Assembly (NCBI RefSeq): GCF_009910705.1 | Contig: NZ_JAAAXJ010000015.1 | Span: 1-64,000, forward strand | Source of the DNA: Microvirga arsenatis | GTDB lineage: Bacteria > Pseudomonadota > Alphaproteobacteria > Rhizobiales > Beijerinckiaceae | Direction: 5' to 3' | Length of the DNA: 64,000 nt | Shown here: piece by piece, positions 8,707-16,335 of the stretch | How positions within the stretch are numbered: position 1 is the stretch's first letter | Layout of the letters: the number at the start of each line of letters is the position of its first letter | The notes under the pieces: model-generated | Databases searched by the model: none | Seen by the model: only the letters and a program-made list of their open reading frames with translations | Told to the model about the DNA's origin: nothing | Program-made: the position numbers and the translations under genes

Positions 8707-9419
8707 CGGTCGATCACGAGGCGATAGCCGATGCCGCGCACGGTCTGGAGGAAGATCGGGTTGGCCGGGTCCGTCTCGATCTTGCGGCGCAGCCGGTTGA
8801 TCTGAACGTCCACCGTGCGCTCGTTGGCGGCGATCCCGTTGCCGGCGAGCGCCTCCCGGGGAACGTTGTCGCCCGCATGGCTTCCGAGGATGGTCAGGAT
8901 CTCGCGCTCCCGCTCGGTGATGCGCACCACCTCGTCCCCGCGCCGCAATTCGCCCCGGTCGAACCGGTACGAGAAGGGTCCGAAATGAATGGCCTCAGGC
9001 ACATCCGAGCCCGCGGCGCCCGGCATCGGCATCGCCCGCTTGAGGATGTTGCCGAGGCGCAGGAGCAGCTCCCGGGGCTCGAAGGGCTTGGGCAGGTAGT
9101 CGTCCGCGCCGATCTCGAGCCCCGTCACCCGGTCCGAGGCGTCGGAGCGGGCCGTGAGCATGAGGATGGGCACCTGGGAATGCGCGCGCAGGCTGCGGGC
9201 ATAGTCGAAACCGGACTCGCCCGGCATCATCACGTCGAGCACCAGGGCGTCGAAAACGAAGTTCTCCGCCTTGGCCCGCGCTTCAGCCGCGCTTGCCGCC
9301 GCCGTTACCCGGTAGCCGTTCTCGGACAGGAACCGGGTCAGCAGGTCGCGCAGGCGGCGGTCGTCGTCCACCACGAGAACATGCGGAGCATGGTCGGGAA
9401 TGTCGATGCGTGCATCCAT
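8703..9419 (-). CDS. OmpR/PetR-type response regulator
   Basis: A 238-residue two-component regulator. The receiver domain has the acidic pocket at VVDDD (17-20), the phospho-acceptor Asp62 in VLDVMMPGESG and the conserved Lys in YLPKPF. The C-terminal winged helix (OmpR_PhoB type) carries RRGDEVVRITEREREIL and ends DVQINRLRRKIE..VRGIGYRL. Its cognate kinase follows with a four-base overlap, and a MarR gene lies 35 bases upstream. PetR of Rhodobacter capsulatus is a family member next to the MarR-type PetP, so a PetR-like identity is plausible. The target genes are unknown. Confidence 0.92.
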   Translation of the reverse strand: MDARIDIPDHAPHVLVVDDDRRLRDLLTRFLSENGYRVTAAASAAEARAKAENFVFDALVLDVMMPGESGFDYARSLRAHSQVPILMLTARSDASDRVTGLEIGADDYLPKPFEPRELLLRLGNILKRAMPMPGAAGSDVPEAIHFGPFSYRFDRGELRRGDEVVRITEREREILTILGSHAGDNVPREALAGNGIAANERTVDVQINRLRRKIETDPANPIFLQTVRGIGYRLVIDR

Positions 9420-9454
9420 AGGGCGTCAAGCTACATTGTCCGGATCCTGCTTTA

Positions 9455-9973
9455 TCAGGTTTCCTCGGACCCGAACACGAGGTGCTTCACATGGGCGCTG
9501 TGGTCCGGATCGATGAGGCGCAGGAGATAGCGGCTCACCAGCTCCTTCGCCTCGGGCTCCATGGCCGAGAGCGCCCGCATGATGCGGCGGGTCTGCAGCT
9601 TGGCGAGCTTCAGGGCCAGCTCCCGGCCCTGGGCGGTGGCGTAGAGCAGCCGCTGGCGCCTGTCGGCGGTGCCCATCCGGCTCTCGATGAAATCCTTTTC
9701 GATGAGCTCCTTCAGAACCCGGTTGAGGCTCTGCTTGGTGATCTGCAGGATGTCGAGGAGCTCGGCGATCGTGAGGCCGGGATTGCGGCTCACGAAGTGC
9801 AGAACCCGGTGATGGGCCCGCCCGAAGCCGTATTCGCCGAGGATCCGGTCGGGATCGCTCACGAAGTCGCGGTAGGCGAAGAAGAACAGCTCAATGAGGT
9901 CGTAAGCCGGCGTCTCGGCAAGGACATCCTTGCCGGGGTGGCGAGCCTTCAAAGCCGGAATTGCGTCTGGCAA
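9455..9973 (-). CDS. MarR-family transcriptional regulator (PetP-like)
   Basis: A 172-residue winged-helix protein: RVLHFVSRNPGLTIAELLDILQITKQSLNRVLKELIEKDFI spans the DNA-binding helices, followed by the wing (ESRMGTADRRQRLLYATAQGREL) and C-terminal dimer helices. It is first in a minus-strand run with the OmpR-type regulator and the EnvZ-like kinase, and it faces the branched-chain aminotransferase gene. A long inverted repeat at 9981-10021 begins 8 bases upstream of its start codon and is the obvious candidate operator. Effector is unknown. Confidence 0.88.
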   Translation of the reverse strand: MPDAIPALKARHPGKDVLAETPAYDLIELFFFAYRDFVSDPDRILGEYGFGRAHHRVLHFVSRNPGLTIAELLDILQITKQSLNRVLKELIEKDFIESRMGTADRRQRLLYATAQGRELALKLAKLQTRRIMRALSAMEPEAKELVSRYLLRLIDPDHSAHVKHLVFGSEET

Positions 9974-9980
9974 TGTCCTT

Positions 9981-10021
9981 GTCCTGAATGATATGTCAGC
10001 CTTGTTGACATATCTCAGGAC
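9981..10021. promoter_or_regulatory. Long dyad, candidate MarR operator
   Basis: Perfect inverted arms ATATGTCA (9991-9998) and TGACATAT (10006-10013) are separated by 7 bases. They are extended by outer arms GTCCTGA (9981-9987) and TCAGGAC (10015-10021), with a two-base bulge on the left side. The centre lies about 30 bases upstream of the MarR start and 135 bases upstream of the aminotransferase. Size and symmetry suit a MarR dimer, or two dimers, controlling both directions. Binding is inferred from position and symmetry only. Confidence 0.6.
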
Positions 10022-10136
10022 GATTGTTACTCGTCAAGCCGCTTGCGCGAAACGAACGATACCCAAAGGGCGCGCGAGCGAACCGGAAATTACTCGGCCC
10101 CGGTTGCCACCAAGGCCCAGCTTCAAGGAGAACACG

Positions 10137-11024
10137 ATGTCCGCGACCCCCTTCGATCAGCGTGATGGATGGATCTGGTACGACGGGCAGCTCGTACCCT
10201 GGAAGGAGGCCCAGCTCCACGTTCTCTCGCACGGCCTTCATTATGGGTCGTCCGTGTTCGAAGGCGAGCGCGCCTATGGCGGCGAGATCTTCAAGTCCAC
10301 CGAGCATTCGGAGCGCCTGAAGAAGTCGGCCGAGATCCTCGATTTCGAGATCCCCTACAGCGTGGCCGAGATCGACGCGGCCAAGCGCCTCGTGCTGGAA
10401 AAGAACGGCATGACGGACGCCTATCTGCGCCCGGTCGCCTGGCGCGGCTCGGAAATGATGGGCGTGGCGGCGCAGGCCAACAGGATCCACCTTGCCATCG
10501 CGGCCTGGGAATGGCCGAGCTATTTCGATCCGGCCCAGAAGATGAAGGGCATCCGCATCGACATGGCGGAGTACCGCCGCCCCGACCCGGCGACCGCCCC
10601 CTCTGCGGCGAAGGCGGCAGGCCTCTACATGATCTGCACCATCTCCAAGCACAAGGCCGAGCGGAAGGGCTATGCGGATGCGCTCATGCTCGACTGGCAG
10701 GGCCGCGTGGCGGAGTGCACGGGCGCCAACGTGTTCTTCATCCGCGACGGCGTGGTGCATACGCCCATCGCGGACTGCTTCCTCGACGGCATCACCCGCC
10801 GCACGGTGATCGATCTCGCCAAGCGCCGCGGCTTCGAGGTTGCGGAGCGCCGGATCATGCCGGACGAGCTCCCAAGCTTCAACGAGTGCTTCATCACCGG
10901 CACGGCGGCCGAAGTGACGCCGGTATCCGAGATCGGCCCCTACAGGTACCAGCCCGGCAACATGACCAAGGTGCTGATGGACGACTACTCCGCCGAGGTG
11001 CAGCCCAAGAGCAGGGCGGCTTAA
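10137..11024 (+). CDS. ilvE: Branched-chain amino acid aminotransferase
   Basis: A 295-residue class IV PLP aminotransferase that interconverts Leu/Ile/Val and their 2-oxo acids. Seen: WYDGQLVPWKEAQLHVLSHG at the N-terminus, the PLP lysine in APSAAKAAG (Lys159), VAECTGANVFFI and the C-terminal signature FITGTAAEVTPV. ATG 10137 follows AAGGAGAACACG, a good ribosome-binding site; the open frame upstream to 9930 lacks one. D-amino-acid transaminase relatives share the fold, but length and motifs favour IlvE. The MarR gene and the dyad lie upstream. Confidence 0.92.
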   Translation: MSATPFDQRDGWIWYDGQLVPWKEAQLHVLSHGLHYGSSVFEGERAYGGEIFKSTEHSERLKKSAEILDFEIPYSVAEIDAAKRLVLEKNGMTDAYLRPVAWRGSEMMGVAAQANRIHLAIAAWEWPSYFDPAQKMKGIRIDMAEYRRPDPATAPSAAKAAGLYMICTISKHKAERKGYADALMLDWQGRVAECTGANVFFIRDGVVHTPIADCFLDGITRRTVIDLAKRRGFEVAERRIMPDELPSFNECFITGTAAEVTPVSEIGPYRYQPGNMTKVLMDDYSAEVQPKSRAA

Positions 11025-11049
11025 GCTTTTCTCGCATACACGCCACGTC

Positions 11050-11071
11050 ATGCCCGGCACGAGCCGGGCAT
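11050..11071 (+). terminator. Stem-loop after ilvE
   Basis: ATGCCCGGC (11050-11058), loop ACGA, GCCGGGCAT (11063-11071): a perfect 9-bp stem 26 bases after the ilvE stop, followed by TGTCGTTTC. The T-run is weak, so it may stabilise the 3' end or simply be a copy of a common rhizobial GCCCGGC palindrome. Confidence 0.5.
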
Positions 11072-11111
11072 TGTCGTTTCAGGTGGCTCGGAGATGTGCG
11101 TGCCTGAAGCC

Positions 11112-11516
11112 CTAGGCTCCTTCGTCGGCATTGGTGTGAGCGATGACACGGATCTCGACGATTGCTCCTTCACGCCTGAGACCCGCGACCTCGACCGCCG
11201 TCCAGACCGGGTACGGTTCGCCCAGGTACTCGAGGCGGATCGCGTCGAAGAGATCGAAATGATCCCGCAGACCGACATGATAGGTCGTCATCTCGACAAT
11301 CGACTGGAATGTCAGGCCGCCGGCACGCAGCACCGATCCGATCTTGTCGAAAGCGGTTCTGATCTGGGTTTCCGCATCATCCGGCATGTGCCCGTGTGCG
11401 TTGCTCCCGGTGACGCCAGTCAGAAAGACATGGCTCCCGGAGATGATAGCGGGAGACATTTTCAATCGGTCGGCAGCCGCTCGAAATTCAGGCGGAATGA
11501 TTGCACGCTTGGCCAT
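11112..11516 (-). CDS. RidA/YjgF family protein
   Basis: A 134-residue member of the Rid (YjgF/YER057c/UK114) family, trimeric enamine/imine deaminases or relatives. Matching segments are PAIISGSHVFLTGVTGSNAHG, the TQIRTAFDKIGSVLRAGGLTF helix and AIRLEYLGEPYPVWTAVEVAGL, then EIRVIAH at the end. The archetypal RidA catalytic Arg of the R-x-x-V/A segment appears shifted (AVEVAGLRREG), so this may be one of the Rid1-7 subgroups rather than RidA itself. Start ATG 11516 (MAKRAII) is preferred over an upstream extension to 11579. It is convergent with ilvE. Confidence 0.8.
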   Translation of the reverse strand: MAKRAIIPPEFRAAADRLKMSPAIISGSHVFLTGVTGSNAHGHMPDDAETQIRTAFDKIGSVLRAGGLTFQSIVEMTTYHVGLRDHFDLFDAIRLEYLGEPYPVWTAVEVAGLRREGAIVEIRVIAHTNADEGA

Positions 11517-11594
11517 CAGGGAGCCCCTGGGAAACAACGGAACCCCCATAGTGGCCGAGGCGGTCCCTCTCCTCAACATCCTCCTGCGAAGGCC

Positions 11595-12839
11595 TCAAAA
11601 ATCCTCCGCATCGGGAATGCGGTTGAAGGCGATCTTGGCGCCGGCATAGCCTCCGGGGATCGTCACCCAGGGTCCCCAGTGCAGGAGGGTCTTTCGGTAG
11701 CTGACGTTGAGCTGGTCGGCGATGGCCGAGAGGTATTCCATGCGCCGCTTGAGCTGCGCCTCCGGGGCGGCATCGAACAGATCGTCCTCGATCTCCTGCA
11801 GCGGCACCAGATCGTGCAGCGCCACATGGACGCTGCGGCTGCTGTGCATCTCCTCCCGTTCGGCATGGAGGAACAGGCGGCTCAGGGAGGCGAGGAGGGA
11901 GGGATCGTCCCAGGTGGGCTGGAAATGCTCCTCCCCATACCAGCCGGCGCTGTTCCTGTTGGTGAGCCACAGGGCCAAGGCCTTGGCCGCGAAGCCGGCC
12001 CGGCGCATGCGGCGCGAGGCCTTGGCGAGGAGGACGCGGGCGGCCGCATAGGCGCCGCCCAGCGAACGCCAGTCTGCGGGAAGCACCCGGCCGTGGCCGA
12101 ACATGCGCCGGCGGGTCTCGGGCCGCTCCACCGTGTAGCCGTGAAGCCCCATCCAGAGCCGCTCCCCCTCGACGCTGCCCCAGAGCCGGCGCAGCTCCTT
12201 GGGCTGGACCCTCCAGAGGGCGGCCATGTCGCCGATGCCCGCCCGGGCGAGCCGCGCCGCATTGCCCCGGGCGATGCCGGGGACGTCCGTGAGTTCCAGC
12301 GACAGCAGGGGGCCGGGGAGGTCGTCCGGATGGAGGGCGACGAGGCCATCCGGCTTGTGCATCTCGGCCGCGATCTTGGCCAGCAGATCGTTGGGCCCAA
12401 GGCCCACCGAGCAGGTGAGGGTGGGGCCGATGCGGGAGGCCACGGCCTCCTTCACGCGCCGCCCGAGGGCGAGGCCCTGCGCGCTCTCGGAGGGCAGGAG
12501 GGCGCAGAGCATCTCGTCGATGGAGCAGACCGCCTTGACCGGCAGAACCGTCTCGATGGCCGCAATGATGGTCTTGTGCAGATCCACATAGACCTCGTGC
12601 CGCGCCGTCACCAGCACGAGGCCGGGGCATTGCCGCCGGGCATCGCGCACGAAGGTGCCGCGCTTGAGACCCAGGGCCTTCGCCTCCCGGCTGACGGCGA
12701 TGAGGCCCGTATGCTCCGAGTCCACGGGGATGATGCCCACGGGCCTGCCGCGCAGATGCGGCTGCAGGTGCTGTTCCGCGCTGGCGAAGAAGGAATCGAA
12801 GTCGACATAGAGCCGCTCCAGACCCGTCGGTTTGCGCAT
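11595..12839 (-). CDS. Y-family DNA polymerase (DinB/UmuC-like)
   Basis: A 414-residue translesion-type polymerase. Metal-binding motif YVDFDSFFASAE has Asp13, the second motif is CSIDEM with Asp108/Glu109, and the helix-hairpin-helix region reads LTDVPGIARGNAARLARAGIG. The little-finger region (YAAARVLLAKASRRMRRAGF) is present. Met110 replaces the Ala/Val/Cys seen after SIDE in DinB and UmuC, and the C-terminal 150 residues diverge from DinB. This places it in a proteobacterial Y-family group of uncharacterised role. ATG 12839 starts four residues before the conserved GLERLYVDFDS. It is the upstream neighbour of the RidA gene, 79 bases away. Confidence 0.83.
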   Translation of the reverse strand: MRKPTGLERLYVDFDSFFASAEQHLQPHLRGRPVGIIPVDSEHTGLIAVSREAKALGLKRGTFVRDARRQCPGLVLVTARHEVYVDLHKTIIAAIETVLPVKAVCSIDEMLCALLPSESAQGLALGRRVKEAVASRIGPTLTCSVGLGPNDLLAKIAAEMHKPDGLVALHPDDLPGPLLSLELTDVPGIARGNAARLARAGIGDMAALWRVQPKELRRLWGSVEGERLWMGLHGYTVERPETRRRMFGHGRVLPADWRSLGGAYAAARVLLAKASRRMRRAGFAAKALALWLTNRNSAGWYGEEHFQPTWDDPSLLASLSRLFLHAEREEMHSSRSVHVALHDLVPLQEIEDDLFDAAPEAQLKRRMEYLSAIADQLNVSYRKTLLHWGPWVTIPGGYAGAKIAFNRIPDAEDF

Positions 12840-12958
12840 CGCCGTCCGCCTCCGCCTTGTCCATAGAACGAACCAAGAACATAAGCTTGGCGGCGAGTCG
12901 AGGGCGAAAGCTGTGGATAACGGGGATGAGTCTCAGGGGGTAACCCTCCTTTCTCTGA

Positions 12959-12983
12959 GGAACCAATGCCCTGCAAGGGTGTT
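12959..12983 (+). promoter_or_regulatory. Putative EcfG promoter of the DUF3072 gene
   Basis: GGAAC (12959-12963), 17 bases, GTT (12981-12983). This fits the alphaproteobacterial general-stress sigma EcfG consensus GGAAC-N16/17-(C)GTT. It lies 38 bases upstream of the DUF3072 start. The same spacing occurs before nepR in this window. Confidence 0.65.
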
Positions 12984-13021
12984 CTCGTTTTAGAACAAAA
13001 CCAGAACAATAGGAGTCTCAC

Positions 13022-13297
13022 ATGTCTTCACAGGGTAAAGCGAATCCCGGTGCCGCCATTCACCATAAGCGTTCCGCAGAGGCAGTTAATCCGAAGACCA
13101 ATCCTGATCCTTCCGACAACCAGATCAAGGATCCGGACGAGTGGGTCACGGGCGACGAACCCATGACCGGAGCCCAAGCCTCCTATCTCAAGACCCTCTC
13201 CGAGCAGGCGCACGACCCGGACGCCTTCGAGCCCGACCTCGACAAGGCCGAGGCCTCGAAGCGCATCGACCGGCTGAAGCGGAAGCAGGGGCACTGA
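13022..13297 (+). CDS. DUF3072 domain-containing small protein
   Basis: A 91-residue hydrophilic protein. The C-terminal half DEWVTGDEPMTGAQASYLKTLSEQA is the DUF3072 core, followed by a charged helix (DLDKAEASKRIDRLKRKQG). The N-terminal half is polar and proline-rich, with no signal peptide. Function is unknown. Family members are often stress-induced in Hyphomicrobiales, which agrees with the EcfG-type promoter just upstream. The start ATG follows AATAGGAGTCTCAC. Confidence 0.83.
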   Translation: MSSQGKANPGAAIHHKRSAEAVNPKTNPDPSDNQIKDPDEWVTGDEPMTGAQASYLKTLSEQAHDPDAFEPDLDKAEASKRIDRLKRKQGH

Positions 13298-13505
13298 GGC
13301 CTCGAAGCTCGCATGTGATGGCCGGGCTTGCGCCGGCCGTCCCGCTTCCTCCGGCGGATGCCCTTCGCATCGGGTTCGGCCGCACAAGGGCGGCATGACG
13401 GGCAGGGCAGAGGCATTCGAAACGTGACGGGAAACGAATGGGCCGCCCTTCCGCAACCCCTTGGGCATCACCACATTATCCACTGGAGCCTCACGCTCCG
13501 AAGGG

Positions 13506-14555
13506 ATGAAACGTAAGACGATGATGAATTTAGCTTCTCGCCGCAGCCGGGTGATGATCGCTCTGGCGGCCGCCTTGGTCTTCGCCGGGAGCGCAGCCGA
13601 GGCCCGCGTCGGGCGGGGAGGCGGCAGCTTCGGTTCGCGCGGCGCGCGCACCTACACTCCTCCGCCGGCGACCCGCACTGCGCCGGACGCGGCGGCTCCG
13701 ATCCAGCGCTCGCAGATTCCGAACCAGGGTCCGAATGTGACCCGTCCCGGCATGCCGGCTCCGAACGTGGCGCAGCCGCGCCGCTTCGGCTTCGGCACGG
13801 GCCTCATGGCCGGCCTGTTCGGCGCAGGCCTGCTCGGCCTCCTGTTCGGCAACGGCTTCTTCGGGGGTCTTGCCGGGCTTGCCTCGATCTTCGGCCTCCT
13901 GCTGCAGATCGGCCTGATCGTGCTCCTGGTGTCGTTCGCTATGCGCTGGTTCCGCCGGCGCCAGCAGCCGGCCTATGCCGGCCCGGATCAGGGCTATGCC
14001 CGCTCCATGGGCGGCAGCGTGCCTCCTGCCGGGGGCGGACGCCCCATGGGCGGTGGTCTCGGCGCAGGCCTGGGCGGCGGCCTCGGCGGCGCGATGGACG
14101 GCCTCAGGGGCATGGCCCAGAACACCCAGCGCCGTCCTGGGGTGCGCGATGAGATCGGCATCGGCGAAGGCGACTACGCGGCATTCGAGAAAGGCCTCGT
14201 CGAGCTGCAGGATGCCTATTCGCGCGAGGACGTCGCCAAGATATGGACGCTCGCAACCCCCGAGATGGCGGGCTACATCCAGGAGGAGCTCAACGACAAT
14301 GCGGCCCGCGGCGTCGTGAACAAGCTCTCGAACGTGCGCCTCCTGCAGGGAGACCTGTCGGAGGCCTGGCGCGAAGGCGCGACCGATTATGCCACCGTCG
14401 CCATGCGCTTCGCCATCACCGACGTGATGATCGACCGGACCACCGGGCGCGTGGTGGAAGGCGATCCGAGTAGAGCCGAAGAGGCCACAGAGGTCTGGAC
14501 CTTCCGCCGCGATGGCGGTGGCTCGTGGAAGGTTTCCGCGATCCAGCAGGCCTAA
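13506..14555 (+). CDS. Tim44-like domain membrane protein
   Basis: About 349 residues. After a short basic start comes a signal-like helix (RVMIALAAALVFAGSAAEA), then a glycine/arginine/proline-rich linker. Next are two glycine-rich hydrophobic segments (LMAGLFGAGLLGLLFGNGFFGGLAG and LASIFGLLLQIGLIVLLVSFAMRWF), a second low-complexity GGG linker, and a C-terminal Tim44-like domain. That domain contains FEKGLVELQDAYSREDVAKIWTLATPEM and ends EVWTFRRDGGGSWKVSAIQQ. Bacterial Tim44-like proteins are inner-membrane anchored and of unclear function. In-frame ATGs at 13506, 13521 and 13524 are all possible; I give the first. Confidence 0.78.
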   Translation: MKRKTMMNLASRRSRVMIALAAALVFAGSAAEARVGRGGGSFGSRGARTYTPPPATRTAPDAAAPIQRSQIPNQGPNVTRPGMPAPNVAQPRRFGFGTGLMAGLFGAGLLGLLFGNGFFGGLAGLASIFGLLLQIGLIVLLVSFAMRWFRRRQQPAYAGPDQGYARSMGGSVPPAGGGRPMGGGLGAGLGGGLGGAMDGLRGMAQNTQRRPGVRDEIGIGEGDYAAFEKGLVELQDAYSREDVAKIWTLATPEMAGYIQEELNDNAARGVVNKLSNVRLLQGDLSEAWREGATDYATVAMRFAITDVMIDRTTGRVVEGDPSRAEEATEVWTFRRDGGGSWKVSAIQQA

Positions 14556-14576
14556 GGCAGCCATTCGACAAATGCG

Positions 14577-14608
14577 AAAGCGGCCGGTGAGAACCGGCCG
14601 CTTTTTTG
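14577..14608. terminator. Bidirectional intrinsic terminator
   Basis: AAAGCGGCCGGT, loop GAGA, ACCGGCCGCTTTTTT, lying 21 bases after the Tim44-like gene and before the convergent DJ-1/PfpI gene. The strong GC stem is flanked by A-run and T-run, so it should terminate transcription from both sides. Confidence 0.88.
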
Positions 14609-14630
14609 ATGCCTGAAATCTGCGGGTCGC

Positions 14631-15212
14631 TTACTCCGCCGCTTCGCGCCGGCCTGCATGCGAGCCTTCGCGCACCTCCTCGATGATCTTGTTCACGAAA
14701 GCGTCGAGATCGCCGGGATTGCGGCTGGTGATGAGGCCCTGATCGGCGACGACGGTCTCATCGCGCCATTGGCCGCCGGCATTGATCACGTCCGTCCTGA
14801 TCGAGTGGTAGGACGTGCATTGCCTGCCCTTGATGATGCCGGCCTCGATGAGAAGCCACGGCGCATGGCAGATCGCGGCTACCGGCTTGCCCGAGGAGTA
14901 GAAGGCGCGGATGATCTCGATGGCTTTGGGCTCCACGCGCAGCTTGTCGGGATTGATCTGCCCGCCCGGCAGAACGAGCGCGTCGTAATCGGCCGGGTTC
15001 ACATCCTCGATGTCCTTGTCGACCGGGACGGTCTTGCCCCAATCCTTCTCGTCCCAGCCGTAGATCTTGCCTGATTTCATCCGCGACTTCGGGGCGGCAA
15101 CCTCGACCGTCGCGCCGGCCGCTGCCAGCTTCTCCTGCGGAACCATGAGTTCCGACTGCTCGAAACCGTCGGTGGCCATGATGAGGATCCGGGCCTGCTT
15201 GATGTCAGGCAT
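14631..15212 (-). CDS. DJ-1/PfpI family protein (type 1 glutamine-amidotransferase fold)
   Basis: A 193-residue protein close to the YhbO/PfpI group. The nucleophile elbow AICHAPW gives Cys115 with adjacent His116, and Glu18 in GFEQSEL is the conserved acidic partner. GDLDAFV appears near the C-terminus. Family members are described as proteases or deglycases that repair glycated molecules and are stress-induced in E. coli (YhbO). The start at 15212 (MPDIKQARIL) fits the family; the longer reading to 15248 does not. A GGAAC-N17-GTT promoter-like site lies 35 bases upstream. Confidence 0.88.
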   Translation of the reverse strand: MPDIKQARILIMATDGFEQSELMVPQEKLAAAGATVEVAAPKSRMKSGKIYGWDEKDWGKTVPVDKDIEDVNPADYDALVLPGGQINPDKLRVEPKAIEIIRAFYSSGKPVAAICHAPWLLIEAGIIKGRQCTSYHSIRTDVINAGGQWRDETVVADQGLITSRNPGDLDAFVNKIIEEVREGSHAGRREAAE

Positions 15213-15246
15213 GGTGCTCTCCGTCGTTCGTGGGGGACTGCCGGGC

Positions 15247-15271
15247 AACGGGTGGATGAGGGAGAGGTTCC
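15247..15271 (-). promoter_or_regulatory. Putative EcfG promoter of the DJ-1/PfpI gene
   Basis: On the minus strand: GGAAC (15271-15267), 17 bases whose last is C, GTT (15249-15247), giving the full GGAAC-N16-CGTT form. The end of the motif is 34 bases from the start codon at 15212. It is divergent from another such site at 15289-15313. Confidence 0.68.
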
Positions 15272-15288
15272 GTGCGGAAGCGGTGATC

Positions 15289-15313
15289 GGAACCCTGCCT
15301 GCACGGGCCTGTT
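15289..15313 (+). promoter_or_regulatory. Putative EcfG promoter of the 73-residue gene
   Basis: GGAAC (15289-15293), 17 bases, GTT (15311-15313), followed 38 bases later by the ATG at 15352. With 15247-15271 it forms a back-to-back pair of stress promoters in a short intergenic region. Confidence 0.63.
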
Positions 15314-15351
15314 GACCCAGTCACAAACTTCCGAAGCGAGGAGGGATGACG

Positions 15352-15573
15352 ATGGTCAATCCAGGAGCTCCCACCAACGAGCCCTTGCCCGGCGGCAACA
15401 TTCCGAGCGAGGTGCCGCCCGGCATCGTTCCGGACGAGGAGCCGGATATCGGCCCGACCGGGCCCCGCACCCCTTATCCCGTCAACGATCCCGGCATCAG
15501 CGACCCCAAGGGACCGGGCTCCGAACCGGATTACCTGCCCGGCAATCCAACCGACCCCGGCATACGCTACTGA
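15352..15573 (+). CDS. Small proline/glycine-rich hypothetical protein
   Basis: A 73-residue protein that is largely low-complexity (Pro, Gly, Asp, Glu), with short motifs such as PGIVPDEEPDIGPTGP and PGNPTDPGIRY. It has no signal peptide and no hydrophobic helix, and is probably disordered. I do not recognise a family with a known role. AGGAGG at 15339-15344 is 7 bases from ATG 15352, so I prefer it to ATG 15346, which sits on top of the ribosome-binding site. An EcfG-type promoter precedes it, suggesting a stress-induced protein. Confidence 0.62.
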   Translation: MVNPGAPTNEPLPGGNIPSEVPPGIVPDEEPDIGPTGPRTPYPVNDPGISDPKGPGSEPDYLPGNPTDPGIRY

Positions 15574-15612
15574 GGCTGTGCCCGAAGACAGCGGGCGGGG
15601 CAGGTGCCCCGC

Positions 15613-16335
15613 TCAGACTTCGAGAATGGCGTAGGGCTTGCCGTTCGGCTTCTCGATGTGCTTGGCCACGTTGTAGACCGGCTGCCCGCCGGGGGTGCGG
15701 CCCTCGAAGCGGCCGCGATGGGCATGACCGTGCACGATGGCGTTGACCTTGAAGCGGTCGATGGTCTCGGCAAGCCGCGAGGAGCCGAGGAAAGGATAGA
15801 TCTCCAGCGGCTCGCTCTCGATCGTGTCGGTGACCGGCGCGTAATGAAGAATGACCACGGAGCGCTTGGCGCGCACCTGACGCATCGCGTTCTCGAGCCG
15901 CAGCGTCTCGTTCATGGTCTCGTTGACAAATTGCTTCATGGCGGGTTCGCCGAAATAGCCCAGCATGCGCCGGCCGAAGCCGCCGGCAAATCCCTTCACC
16001 CCCACGAAGCCGACGCCGCCGATTTCGACGGACTGGCCATCGAGCAGCCTCATCCCCGCATCGCGCAGGATCCGCGCCACCTCTTCGTGCGCGCCGCATT
16101 CGTAATCGTGATTGCCGAGCACGCCGACGACGGGAATCGAGCAGGCCTTCAGGTCCTGTGCCAGAAGCTCCGCCTCCCTCGGCTTGCCGAGATCCGTCAG
16201 ATCTCCGGCGAGCACCAGCACATCCGCCTCCCGGGAAATCTCCCCGAACAGATCGCGGTAGGATTCGGCATTGTCTTCGCGAACATGAAGATCGCCCATG
16301 GCTGCGACCTTCAAAGGCGTCTGCACGTCATTCAT
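15613..16335 (-). CDS. Metallophosphoesterase family protein
   Basis: A 240-residue calcineurin-like phosphoesterase. All metal motifs are visible: GDLH (Asp15, His17), GDLTDLG (Asp45), GNHDYE (Asn75, His76) and the C-terminal HGHAHRGRFEG. Substrate is unknown; relatives cleave phosphodiesters. ATG 16335 overlaps by 8 bases the end of the nucleotidyltransferase gene upstream, so the two are translationally coupled and may work in one pathway. Confidence 0.87.
   Translation of the reverse strand: MNDVQTPLKVAAMGDLHVREDNAESYRDLFGEISREADVLVLAGDLTDLGKPREAELLAQDLKACSIPVVGVLGNHDYECGAHEEVARILRDAGMRLLDGQSVEIGGVGFVGVKGFAGGFGRRMLGYFGEPAMKQFVNETMNETLRLENAMRQVRAKRSVVILHYAPVTDTIESEPLEIYPFLGSSRLAETIDRFKVNAIVHGHAHRGRFEGRTPGGQPVYNVAKHIEKPNGKPYAILEV

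Noticed and set aside
15595-15612. GCGGGGC / GCCCCGC palindrome considered as terminator of the 73-residue gene
   Set aside because: Stem of seven pairs with a four-base loop and no T-run on either side; too weak to call.
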